Source of the DNA: Zerene cesonia | Lineage: Eukaryota > Arthropoda > Insecta > Lepidoptera > Pieridae | DNA: 64,000 nt | Assembly: GCF_012273895.1 (NCBI RefSeq) | Contig: NC_052121.1 | Span: 8,783,475 to 8,847,474 of the forward strand | Direction: 5' to 3' | Shown: one piece after another, positions 48,901 to 64,000 of the stretch | Numbering within the stretch: the stretch's first letter is position 1 | How the letters are laid out: each line of letters opens with the position of its first letter | Made by a program: the position numbers and the translations under genes | The notes under the pieces: generated by a model | The model's input: the letters and a program-made list of their open reading frames with translations, nothing else | Database searches by the model: none | Told to the model about the DNA's origin: nothing

Positions 48901-51900
48901 NNNNNNNNNNNNNNNNNNNNNNNNNNNNNNNNNNNNNNNNNNNNNNNNNNNNNNNNNNNNNNNNNNNNNNNNNNNNNNNNNNNNNNNNNNNNNNNNNNNN
49001 NNNNNNNNNNNNNNNNNNNNNNNNNNNNNNNNNNNNNNNNNNNNNNNNNNNNNNNNNNNNNNNNNNNNNNNNNNNNNNNNNNNNNNNNNNNNNNNNNNNN
49101 NNNNNNNNNNNNNNNNNNNNNNNNNNNNNNNNNNNNNNNNNNNNNNNNNNNNNNNNNNNNNNNNNNNNNNNNNNNNNNNNNNNNNNNNNNNNNNNNNNNN
49201 NNNNNNNNNNNNNNNNNNNNNNNNNNNNNNNNNNNNNNNNNNNNNNNNNNNNNNNNNNNNNNNNNNNNNNNNNNNNNNNNNNNNNNNNNNNNNNNNNNNN
49301 NNNNNNNNNNNNNNNNNNNNNNNNNNNNNNNNNNNNNNNNNNNNNNNNNNNNNNNNNNNNNNNNNNNNNNNNNNNNNNNNNNNNNNNNNNNNNNNNNNNN
49401 NNNNNNNNNNNNNNNNNNNNNNNNNNNNNNNNNNNNNNNNNNNNNNNNNNNNNNNNNNNNNNNNNNNNNNNNNNNNNNNNNNNNNNNNNNNNNNNNNNNN
49501 NNNNNNNNNNNNNNNNNNNNNNNNNNNNNNNNNNNNNNNNNNNNNNNNNNNNNTGACAACCGACTCTCTCACTACTAAGTGCCTCTATCAAGTCATTTAT
49601 GTATAGGTTGAAAAGCGTGGGAGACGTTAACTTAGAGACGTTAACTATTGCTACATTATTTTATAGTAAACTAGCTGCGCCCCGCGGTTTCACCCGCGTA
49701 AGTCCGTATCCCGTAGGAATATCGGGATAAAAAATAGATGTTGGCCGATTCTCAGACCTACCCAATATGCTTACCAAATTTCAGAGGAATCGGTCAAGCC
49801 GTTTCGGAGGAGTATGGCAACGAAAACTGTGACACGAGAATTTTATATATATAGACTAGCTGCGCCTCGCGGTTTCACCCGTGTCAGTCTGTATCCCGTA
49901 AGAATATCTAGATAAAAAGTTGCCTATATATTATTCCAGTTGTCCAGCTATCTACGTACCAAATTTGATTACAATTGGTTTAGCAGTTTTTGCGTGAAAG
50001 AGCAACAAACACAACCATCCTTACAAACTTTCGCATTTATTATATAAGTAGGATAGTAGGATTATTAATTTTCATGTTTCGAAATGGTGCATTTTACTGC
50101 ACTTAATTGTGCTAAAGCTTGTTATTTTATGCATTGTTATGAAAGATGGAGAGAAATTGTTCAAAATCACAAAAAAATAAACATTTCAGTAGTGATATTT
50201 AATACTATTTTGTTTAATCAATCAACTCAATATTTCAAGCTTAACACCTCAATATTTGTATAAAACCTGATTTCACGAATGTGCCTATATTACTCATCTG
50301 TGTTATAATATAAAAATCCCAAAATCATATCACTCAGTTGCCGCGCTATTTCCGCAAATCGTTTTTTCATTAAAATTAAGCATGACAGGTTTCTTGTGGG
50401 CGTGTAATTGGATTGTCCTAGTCTGCGGTCGGCAAATATCGGTAAGCAGGGCAGTTGGTAACTTGACCACTTGTAGTGGTGTGAAAAATACTTAAGGATG
50501 TAAAGGACATATGTGTAACTTTCAATGAATTGGTATTCATCATATAATATGTATTTTTCTTCACGTTAACGCTGAAATAATAAGCGGAAACAAAAATTAT
50601 GCTATATCACAGTTGTGGTTAGGACCTCGGTCTAAGATCGAAAAGTCGGGGATTCGAGACCAGGCGAGCGTGCCGGAAATAAATTTATGTGTACATCACA
50701 TCACACAAAATAATTGCAGAAGGCCAGAGTTGATGAAGATATTTATTTTTATTCAGTAGATATTGTGTGTTCTTGCCAATTTAATGAAGGCACGTGGACA
50801 TAGATTCTACGGTCTGAAAATACACTAGGATATCGGCAATATCATATGTGATATCTGCTATAGGATATGTCTATATAACAAAAATTTGTTATTCACGCGA
50901 TTATAACAAGTTTTGTGAGTCACATGTGAATGGAATAAAAGCAATTAGTTTTATTCGTAGTGCGTTAAGTGGGTATTCTTAATTATTTTTTTCATTTGAA
51001 AAATACGTAGCTCAATTAATATCTGAAGAATTGAGTTATTATTAGTTGATATCGATATGGTTTATTTCAATTCAAAGTAACAATCTTAATTGTTGAAATA
51101 ATTAAATCTCTACGTCATATCTTGTCAAATCAATGTTCGATGTGTTAAAAATCTATCATAAATCTTAACATGTAAGTTGAAATTGGTAGGGTAGAATGTC
51201 GTAAGGAAATAAACTTATGCATTGATAATAACATTGTATTCTAAAAATCATCGTAGTATATAGGGAAAGGTCAAACAACTCGTTGCATAAAATCATCAAA
51301 ATCTCGTTTATAAGCCAACATAATATCTCAACAATTGACGGACACAGTGAACTTTGACACGGCTCCTGCGTCTCGCTAAACGAATACTTCCTTCGTTTAA
51401 TTCGGTCTTAATAGACCCATCTCGATTGCTCTTATAGTTTGTACTTTTAAGGTAAATTCGTATGTAAATGCGATAAAAAAGTTGTAGAATGTGGTCTATT
51501 GATTAATTTTGTACTGCCGATGAACGCATTACGAAACTTTTTTATGTGCCGTTCGAAGCGGACTATGTCAATATTTTCACTAGTTTCTACTTTTCGTTTA
51601 CTGCTGTGAAGTAGGTAATCTATAAACCTATATAAGACCCTAAAAAGTACAATGAAACCACGGCTGTATTAAGATAGTGTTATTAAAATTCTTATCAGCG
51701 AGAATAATATGTAGATGTCTATAAATTCTTGGCATTTAATAAACTTTATCAATAAAAAATTCAATTAACAATCCATGATTTAATTTATATGTAAGAATAA
51801 AACAAATGTATTTTTAAGGACATACATACTTGAATTTATTTAAAATATTTCCTACAAATGCAATGAATCACAGATTGCACAACACTATAACAATGAATCA

Positions 51901-54348
51901 ACAAAAGTGGTCATATAAATCCCCGTTACGTAGTTCTATTATCAACCATTTTCCTCGGATATTACAATTATTGTATTTTATGAAATTCGATCGAAAGGTC
52001 CGTTTATTTTTCCTGAACTTTCCCAGTCCATTCCTTCTTTCCAATTATCAATCCTTTCCTTATCCCTTACCCCTAAAAATCGGGTGGCGCATTAGCAGAG
52101 GCAATACCCCTACGAATGTACTTAGGCAATGGTGATCGCTTACCATCAGGCGAACCACCAGCTCAATTGCCTGCTATGATATAACAAAAAAAATCGATTA
52201 ACTGTATGTTATATATTAATCACTAAATAAATTAATGTTTAATCTGTTCTTTTAACAAGTATTTGGGTTAGTATATTAGTGCTCAGGATCGGCAATTGAA
52301 CACTCTTGTATATTTTTATACAAGAAACAATATGGTTTTCCTATTTTTGAAATACAAGATGGGACCAATCTAACAAACCAGCAAAACTGTAAAATTGTTC
52401 GGTCGTCATGAGTGATCAGTGGTGTAACTTATACGCACGAGATTATATGCATAGATTCTATAATTTTACCTGACTCATATATATATGCACCGTCACTAAA
52501 TAGTTACATTAAAAAAGAAATAGCCCCGAAGTGAATTCGCAATAACTTAAGATATATAAATTATGTGTACAGTTTGTCTATGCCTATATATATTTATTCC
52601 GCCCGTTTTCAGTTCTCCGTGTTCCTGCTGATGATTTTCATAGCTGAACTGGCCGTCGGCATCGCTGGTTACGTGAAGCACCAGGATCTAGAAACCTCCA
52701 TCGTCCGATCCCTCAACGAATCGCTGAAGCACTACTCCACGGACTTGGATATTCAAAAGAACTATGATATCATTCAGACTGACGTATGTATATATTTGTA
52801 TCTTTTGTATGAAAAAAAATTATCAAAATAATGCTTTGTAATATTGATTAATGTACTATATCGTATTTGATAGATATAGTAATCATTTTACGTACACTAA
52901 GCCACTAAAAACGAAAATGTATTTGTAATACATATTTACCCTAAAACTTAAAGGGGATAGGTTTGTAGTTCTATTAACAAAATTTGTATAGATTTTTAAG
53001 TAGCTAAAAAGATTACAAAAGGACTCAAGAAGTGTCAATTTTTCATACTGCGATATATTCAATATCCAATCAAATTCGTAAATACTCGACCAAAGAAAAT
53101 ATGTAGCAGCCTAGCTCTATTATGCTCAATTTGTAGGCAACTTTACGACGATATAGCGCTGTGTGCTATAACAAACGTGATTTGTTACCATAATATACCA
53201 TGATATGAGAACCTTATCTGTTTCCTGTTTAAACAGCAGTGTAGTTTTTATGATATAGCTATTTTTCATTTTATTTGTTTTAACTGGCTCTATCAAACAT
53301 TTACTATAAGATTTGCATATAAACTAAAGGTTGGAAGCGGTTTTGCTTCGAGGGCTCAATGTGATAGATACACTTCAGTGTATTATTAAGTATGTAGTAT
53401 ATTCGTATGGCGTCACACTACACTATCATTGAGTGTGTAGTATACTAGAATGACGTCACATTGCACCGTTAATAAGTGTATACTAGTATGACGTCACACT
53501 GTACTATTATTAATTGTGTTGTATACTAGTATGACCGAACTGCACTGTTATTAAGTGTATTGTATACTTGAATGACGTCACACCACACTATTATTATGTC
53601 ACCGTGCAGCTCCAATGCTGCGGCATCTACGGGCCCGGCGACTGGGCGGACAACGGCCTGCCCATACCGGCCAGCTGCTGCGCGGTGCAGGAGATCGCGG
53701 ACAGCAAGCCGGTGGCGTGCACGCCCGCCTCGCCCGGCTTCCACACCGTGGGCTGTCTGAACAACATCCTCGCGCATCTGAAGGACGTGGCCTTGGTGCT
53801 GGGCGGCGTGGGCCTGGGGATCGCGTTCGTGCAAGTAAGTCATCGCTGAACAATGCACGCTATGTGCTGTAGATGATTGGTTACATGTAAACTATTCCGA
53901 GATGGTAGGCAGCATTATTCTTGACATTCCTTGTATTGGAAGCAATTAAGTCTGTGACCGCCTCCTTGGTACGGTTGTTAAGGCGTGAGCGTAGAACAGA
54001 TACCCCGGGTTCGATTCCCTGTGGGGACCTACAAAAAAAATTCCTCAGTCAGTCAGGAGTCAGCCTCAGGATACAGAAGGCTGATCATCTACGTATCCAT
54101 AAACAAAATCGACCAATTAATCAGATGTATATCATCTGCCACATACCCCACTGAGGGACTTGACTTTAAAGCGAGTAAATAACAGAACATGTTCTCATAC
54201 CTTTGTATTTGTTTGTATTTGACCCGCTCGCATCTCGCATGATATTGTATTTTACGTTGATCGATAACTTTTCTAATTCCAGTTGCTCGGCGTGATCTTC
54301 GCATGCAGCCTCGCTCGCTCCATCCGCAGCCAGTACGAGACCGTGTAA
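45948..54348 (+). CDS. Tetraspanin T5, CD63-like
   Basis: Five coding exons at 45948-46013, 47317-47508, 52613-52783, 53610-53834 and 54283-54348, all phase 0, give 239 residues. TM1 is KYLLFSFNLLFAITGLIILI. TM2 is 'LIIVGLIVFIVAFFGCCGAV', then KENHC. TM3 is FSVFLLMIFIAELAVGIAGY. The large loop reads IIQTD-LQCCG, IPASCC, VAC and VGC (six cysteines), with NLT in the small loop and NES in the large one. The tail RSIRSQYETV ends in a YxxPhi motif (YETV), the same kind of C-terminal lysosome-sorting signal as CD63's. The family therefore suggests a late-endosome or exosome tetraspanin (inferred). Intron 2 is 5.1 kb and contains a gap and several repeats. Exon 4 is very GC-rich and is preceded directly by a CRE-containing minisatellite. 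Confidence 0.9.
48554..49553. other. Assembly gap (1000 N) in T5 intron 2
   Basis: Placeholder gap. The right flank is a LINE RT fragment. The left flank follows a short (CTAA)n run at 48428-48441, which suggests that a LINE sits in the gap. Confidence 0.99.
49554..49625 (-). pseudogene. LINE reverse-transcriptase fragment at contig edge
   Basis: The minus strand reads 'SPTLFNLYINDLIEALSS', the conserved RT palm block just before YADD. The rest lies in the gap to the left. It is of a different type from the LINE at 5468. Confidence 0.7.
49672..49855 (+). repeat. Mosaic repeat: 'GCGGTTTCACCCGCG' head joined to 'GTTGGCCGATTCTCAGA' tail
   Basis: The first ~57 bases match the head of 29617-29822. 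From 'AAATAGATGTTGGCCGATTC' on, it matches the 3' half of 42536-42715. The same join recurs at 59415-59565. Confidence 0.8.
49856..50048 (+). repeat. 'CCCGCGGTTTCACCCGCG' family copy, directly abutting the previous repeat
   Basis: It starts 'CTAGCTGCGCCTCGCGGTTT' immediately after the preceding element and ends 'TACAAACTTTCGCATTTAT'. Confidence 0.75.
50590..50740 (+). repeat. tRNA-derived SINE fragment in T5 intron 2
   Basis: 'GTGGTTAGGACCTCGGTCT' is followed by 'GGGGATTCGAGACCAGGCG', a degenerate A-box/B-box pair, and then AT-rich sequence. Confidence 0.5.
52010..52195 (+). repeat. 5'-truncated SINE-like copy in T5 intron 2
   Basis: 'CCCAGTCCATTCCTTCTTTC' through 'GGTGATCGCTTACCATCAGG' to 'GCTATGATATAACAAAAAAA' matches the 3' half of 32036-32385. 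It lies 420 bases before T5 exon 3. Confidence 0.8.
53365..53609 (+). repeat. Five-unit minisatellite with CRE motifs, ending at a splice acceptor
   Basis: Units of 38-43 bases each contain a TGACGTCA-like core, at 53408 (TGGCGTCA), 53451, 53489 and 53573 (all TGACGTCA) and 53532 (TGACCGAA). Between cores, 'GTATACTAGTATGACGTCAC' and 'CACTATTATTAAGTGT'-like text repeats. The last unit runs into 'GTCACCGTGCAG', the acceptor of T5 exon 4. Confidence 0.9.
53957..54060 (+). repeat. tRNA-derived SINE in T5 intron 4
   Basis: 'GACCGCCTCCTTGGTACGG' and the B-box 'GGGTTCGATTCCC' are followed by an A run and 'CTCAGTCAGTCAGGAG'. It shares its head with 41640-41733. Confidence 0.7.
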
Positions 54349-57300
54349 ACTCACACGAGCTTTATATATTTGATCAGTTATACCTGCGTCTATATTCATT
54401 GTGATAAGTATAAGTCCCATTTTGCATAGAGATAATTGTTATTTTGTTTAATTTTTTATATATATTTTTTGTAATTTAATTCAAATGAATCTTTTTCCAT
54501 AAAAGATCTCAAACTCGAATGTTCTTTTTAATGATTTATTAATGTTTAGGAGCAGGGTAACGGCTCTAGTGTGATGTATTTGGCGTGAAATGCACAATGC
54601 ACTGATTGGATCAATTTTCAGCTTAGTGTGCTCAGTGTTAAGACTGATTTTCGAATAGACATGGTGACGATTGCCAAATCTTTCTATCTGTCCCCCTATT
54701 TTAAAATTACGCCGTGGATTTTATAGTACAAAACTACGAAACACATTTTCATAAAACATACATAATATATATCCGATTCTCAGATATTCCACGGTGTAAA
54801 TATATAATTAATGGATGTTATATAATCTTTGTCAAACTTAGAGATATATTTAATATTATATTTCGTATTTGATGTAGATAAGGTTGCTGTTTAGTATTAA
54901 CTCCAGATTATATCTATTTAAAAACATATGACTGTTAAAATTCTTTCCACATTTGCAGTACTGACAGTTTATAAAGGACAAAAATGGCAACCTTTTGTAG
55001 ATGTGGTGCACTTCTCTAGAAATTGTTTTGTGTAGATGCAAGGTGCAGTAGATGTACCAGATGAGATTAACTTGCATCATATGAAACAATATATTGGTGT
55101 TTAAATCTTTTCTGTACCTATATTTATAATAAACTTCATACGATATATGCTTGTGGTTTTATTTATATAACAATTTTTGTGCCCACTATCTCCGCTTTGC
55201 CTGAGTAACTAAAACGTTGGTATAAGTGACTTTCTGATTCTTAACAGAAGAAAATCAATTTGAATGAATGTGTAGTATAAAATGACTGGAGTTAATTAGT
55301 CTGGAATTTTAGATAAAATTTCCTGGGGCTTTCTCGGCTGTATCGAGAATTAATTCAATCGATTTTGATTCGATTAATCAAACACTGAATTATTGTTATA
55401 TTGGTGAAAACTAAGACAGCGCGCGATGGTAGTCGCACTCTGTGCTTTAAAATAAAAATAATGTCGAACGAAAGTTTCGATCTCCTTCAATATATTAAAC
55501 TTAACATAAACGCGAATTGACTGCATATTAAAAATTCTAGATCGAGGCTGAATCAGAAATCTTAATCAAATTGAGAACAAAATCAAGATTGAATCGATTT
55601 CGATGACAAGGCTTCGGGTTATAAATATCTATGAATCCTGACTTTCGCCAACACCTTATGATTACACTTATCTATGTTTTAAACCTGCGATAGGGTATTT
55701 GTATGAATAAAATCGATAGTATAAAGAGAAAATAAAACATTTTTGACTGCAATTTATAATTATTTGAATGCTATATTCGTACTCGTCATTTATTCGATGA
55801 ACAAGACTAATCATATATTATAGGTTCATTGAGGTTGTGTATTCCATTTAATTATTGCTATCTCTGTAGAATGAAGATAGATTCTAATCGTATAATAAAC
55901 CTCTTCTGCGATTCCAATTAATATAATCTAAAATATGTCTGTTGATATTAACTTAATACTCGTAAAATTGATATCCTAGATAAAATAGCAGTTATCTTTT
56001 TACGAGACTCCACTACTCCATTCTGCTATTTTTTATGAAATTATTTCTAAATAAATGTTGAGAGACTATGTATTGGATACATTTGTGGGCTGTAAAAGAT
56101 TGGACGCACGGTACTTACAATAATTCTAAAAAATATTTTTATATAATCGATTCGTCGTTATCACAATTTTTTTATAATATCTCAGCAATATAGACTGGGC
56201 GACTCACTTGATAGATAAGTGGTGGTACCAGCCCAGCGTTAAAACACTGCAAACCTATTGCCGGCTTTAAATATTGCTCCTGTACGGTATTTTAATGCAC
56301 GTCATTTTAAAATGGATGTAAAGAATTTCATTAACAACGTATACCTATATGCAGAATCAAGCAGTGGGATGTAGGCTATTAGAAATCAAATTATTACCTT
56401 GATTTTTAAAAATAATAGCAGAGGACATAAAAAAACAGCATGCAGTTAGTATAACATAATAAAACAGCAGTTAAGTGTTCTAGTTACACACATTTTTATT
56501 TTCCTATTTTATACCATGATATAAATTTTAACAAAAGATGATTATAAGAGTTTAGAGTTTATCAACATCGAGTTTCAAGGAACATCAGTCGCGTCGATAA
56601 CAGCTGTTGTCTTGCAAGCAACACATTACGTCACAGTTAAAAAATAATTAAAAAATCACATTGACAAAATATATTCCAGTCACGAATACGGGTTCGGTAT
56701 TCATATCCATCGTATGTCGAAAGCGATCTGACACTCACAGCACCAAACACACGTCAAATGATCACAAGTTAAATCGATTCCTTTTAGCTATATCCGTAAC
56801 ATTCACATAGTCGCGACATACGCTTGGCTAAAAATTACATAGCTAATTACTATACTTTAAAACTAGGGTTAAGACATACATTATACATTACCTAAACAAT
56901 AAAATAACTTACGACTAATAACTGTTTACATTCTAAACGGAATATTCATGAAAATGATCAGTGATCTATGGAGTGAAGTGCCTGCACAGATTTGGCACTA
57001 ATACCGCGAATCAGTTTAACATTTATATCATTTCAAAAGAAAAATATGATATGTTCACTCTGACCAAAAATATAACTATTGGTTTCTTTTATAAAAATAA
57101 ATAGACACGACCACATGTAGAATTGAATAATTTTGTGAGACCTTTAACACTATGCCCAATGTGTTTTAGATTTCATAAATATCCAAATAAAAGTATTCAC
57201 AAATTGTAATGTTTAATTTCATCATCGCTTTTATAATGCGTTGCAATGTTGTTTTAATATCTATAGGAAATTGCGAAATCTAAACACTTCAAATGAGTCA

Positions 57301-58178
57301 AAAGTTCATAAATTTCTTTTCTAATTACAGACGACATTTTCAGCCAAGTTAGAAAAGCAATTATGAACCTATAAATACCTATAAATGAAATAAAAAACGT
57401 CGTAACCGCAAATTAGCACGAAATTTTAAAGTCAAACACCAGGAATTGGTACCTCTCGAGTTTACACTCAACATACGTAAATTTATGAATTCTTGTGCTA
57501 TAAGAATCTTCACATATCCTCCTATCACTTTGTAATTTAATACAATCACACATTTAAATCAACATTTAAAAATCACATACATATGACTGATCACATAAAT
57601 AAACCCTGAAAATATATTGAGATAGTGTAAACCAATACATATTAATTATTTATTATTAAGTAGTTATCGTTTGCAGTTGCGTTTGAGATCATCGCTATAT
57701 TGCGGCAAAAATAGACTCAATTCAATAGAACAAATACAATAGATTTTAAAATCACCTAAATTATACAAATGGACATATCCAAGCGTTTATTCACATTAAT
57801 TGCAACTAAATACCATAAAGCCTTACAATAATGCATCTCGACATATACGTTTTGAGCCGACCCAAACCATCTCTTAACACGATCAAATTATAATCTAATC
57901 ACAGCTAAATTCACGGGCGGAAGAGGGGTTCTATAAACCAAGCTCTAACTGAGATGATACATAGATGTCCAAACATTTGTTCGCTCATTAAATCCAAGTA
58001 CAATAAACACATAGTTAAATTACACAGGTAATACTAAAGGGGAATAAACCAAACCCATATTCCGTCCATGGTGTGCAACAGATATGTCGAGACATGCATA
58101 CAGTAGGTAAAGACAAGCTTGCGTAAGGATGGACCGAGTGTGGTTGAGTGTGGCATGGTCGGTTGCTAGGCAACGCAA
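54349..58178. other. Convergent 3' region of T5 and the UBE2E-type gene
   Basis: An AATAAA at 55128-55133 is a plausible T5 polyadenylation signal, which would give a 3' UTR of about 0.8 kb. On the other strand, TTTATT near 56496 could end a long 3' UTR of the E2 gene. No open protein, repeat array or structured RNA stands out in between. Confidence 0.5.
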
Positions 58179-62139
<3,961 letters not shown>

Positions 62140-64000
62140 TATCTAAAAGCAATACTTATCTAAACCACACAGCCAAGTGTTAATAAGCACAAGCATGACT
62201 CAAAATGGTTGAAATAAATCAAACTTATGCCCTAAGTTATATAATTGTGTAGTATGCAAATAATGTGAAACTCAAAATGGTAGCAAAATCATTACTAGTT
62301 TCAATGTGGGAACAATATCCTAAGTCAAGGAGATAATGTCGAATTCCATGTTGCAAAATCATAAATAAACTTGTTTGTCATACAAACAAAACCTCTTACA
62401 AAAGTTAAACACAATATAATCAATAAGTACGGGGACAAAGGGTTGCCACACGCTTAGTTTATACCTTAACATTAACAAATTAAACAAAAAAAAATCCAAA
62501 AGACAGAACTGAATGGTATTTACATAGAATTTTCAAATGTTTTGAGAACAAAGACAGTTATTTTTTTCTAAATCAAACAACTTGTTCATAGCAATTACGT
62601 GAAAGCAAATAAGTAAGTGCATGAAATTAAAAAAATGAACAGTGAATTAATGTTATCATAAACACAAACAGACAAATGGAATGGAAAAGAAGATTTAATA
62701 CCTTACGAATAACAGTCGGCCATCTTGTGGGCTGGCGTTATCCGATAATTTACAATTTTTTTGCTCACCAATGACCCAATTCAAATAAATAGAAGGATCT
62801 CGGTACGTATTAAAAAGAAACGCATCCAGAATATATACTACTCCTGTGAAAGATGTTATTCAAAAGTCCGTGTTAGTTGTTGATCCGTACTGCATAAGCG
62901 CAAAGCGTTTTACTTTCCCAGCAACTAAACAATGTTAACTGATTTACTCTGGTTTGATGTATCTAGAAAGAATTAATACCTTGTTATAATAAAAGGATGC
63001 AAATTTTCGCGTTCCTAGAACTACTTAAATATCAAAGCTTCAACACTTCTACCACATTACGTCCATTTGTACTATACACACTCACTAGCACACTGCAACA
63101 AAAATGCACACAAGTTTTAATAAAAAAAAATACATTATGATAATATAATTTGCTACTATTAAGACAAAATATACTCACAAATAAGTATGACTTAAAATTA
63201 AAAAGCAGATATTTATGAAACTCAAATCTATAAAGCTAAAATGTTTTCACAAATTCATGCACAACCACTTTCCGACATGTTTATAAAAAAACCGGCGAGT
63301 TGCTATTGCAATAAATTCTGTAAACTCTATGAAACGAACTCGAATCTCTATGCTAAACTGTGCATAAAGGCTCCTCGTCACAATAGATAGCGATGGGCGC
63401 TTAGATATCGTATTAAATCTATTTCGCTTATAACACTACTTTAAATTTAGTCGTCACAAAATTTAGGAGAGCGTAATCGGATACAGCAAGTTTGCATCCT
63501 TAATTTAGATGCCCGGATGGTTTCTGACTGACTGAATCATTTAGAAGCCTCATTTAGATGCATCATCGTATATAGCTTCTTAAAATTTGACTTATTTAAA
63601 TACTCATACTTGACATTTATAAATAGGCCGATAGTAGTATTTTCTGGTGTTTGACTTTACGCGAGTATAGAATAAATCGCGTTTAAAATCCTTTAAAAAG
63701 TTTTTAATTTCTAGCCCGATACTTTTCAGAGATCATTTTTGTCGGCAAGTTTTGGGACAATATGGAATTTAATTTTAAATCGAAATAATAATTTTCTCTA
63801 ATTACAAGTAACAAATCTTTCTTTGGCACTTGAACTTTTACATAATACATATGGTACAGAATTTTGATGTATGGTCTATCATTTAATAGTACATTACTGT
63901 CCATTGTGAAAAGGGGCTTTTAAAAGTTTTAATATATAAAAGTTATATGTAGTTACTTAATATTTTTTTATAATCTTTATTAAAAGCAATACATTTAATT
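62140..64000. promoter_or_regulatory. Upstream region of the UBE2E-type gene
   Basis: A probable 5' UTR exon ends near 62707, where the minus strand offers 'TTC|GTAAGG' (or GTAAG|GTATTA) donors. It contains CAAGATGGCCGAC (about 62715-62727), a YY1-like core-promoter motif. 62760-64000 shows no gene or clear repeat. Confidence 0.5.

Noticed and set aside
53526..53872. Several overlapping open frames on both strands over T5 exon 4, including one rich in Arg and Pro
   Set aside because: They are by-products of high GC. Only the frame with CCG, PASCC and the membrane segment fits the tetraspanin and its splice sites.
54856..55089. Open frame downstream of T5 on the minus strand
   Set aside because: Low-complexity AT-rich sequence in the likely T5 3' UTR, with no family resemblance.

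Overview
The window is AT-rich insect nuclear DNA, almost certainly from a moth or butterfly. Genes are split by introns with GT/AG borders, there are no operons, and introns and spacers carry many short dispersed repeats. These include SINE-like copies ending in a 'TTACCATCAGGCGAACC...ATGACATAAAA' tail (from memory, like the Metulj SINEs of Heliconius), tRNA-derived SINE heads, and CR1/Jockey-type LINE debris. It is a draft scaffold: six gaps are exactly 1000 N (1688-2687, 4468-5467, 9510-10509, 23475-24474, 48554-49553, 58296-59295) and one is 117 N.

Layout. (1) 1-11262 holds cubilin-like sequence on the minus strand: an N-terminus with EGF domains (10510-11262), a CUB exon end (9414-9509) and a run of CUB domains (1-1687). 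LINE debris and a second copy of the cubilin 5' end (4318-4467, facing the other way as assembled) lie between. A 77-base inverted identity between two contig ends suggests that 2688-4467 is placed backwards; once flipped, the locus reads as two head-to-tail cubilin genes. (2) 12761-14742, plus strand: ALKBH4, a 2-oxoglutarate/Fe(II) dioxygenase in two exons, divergent from cubilin. (3) 16113-54348: five tetraspanin genes, four on the minus strand (T1-T4) and one on the plus strand (T5) head-to-head with T4. All have five coding exons joined at phase 0, so they are tandem duplicates. (4) 58179-62139, minus strand: a UBE2E/UbcD2-type ubiquitin-conjugating enzyme in three coding exons, with a probable 5' UTR exon near 62707.

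The genes do not form one pathway. Cubilin is an endocytic receptor, tetraspanins organise membrane microdomains and endosomal traffic, ALKBH4 is a demethylase and UBE2E is an E2. The only clear functional unit is the tetraspanin cluster. I did not find a convincing undescribed system. The most useful observations are the misassembly that hides a tandem cubilin duplication, a minisatellite carrying CRE motifs against a tetraspanin splice acceptor, a possible exon fossil in T2, a long perfect hairpin in a T3 intron, and mosaic repeats with exchangeable halves. Exon borders are my own splice-site reading and rest on frame continuity and family motifs, not on transcripts.
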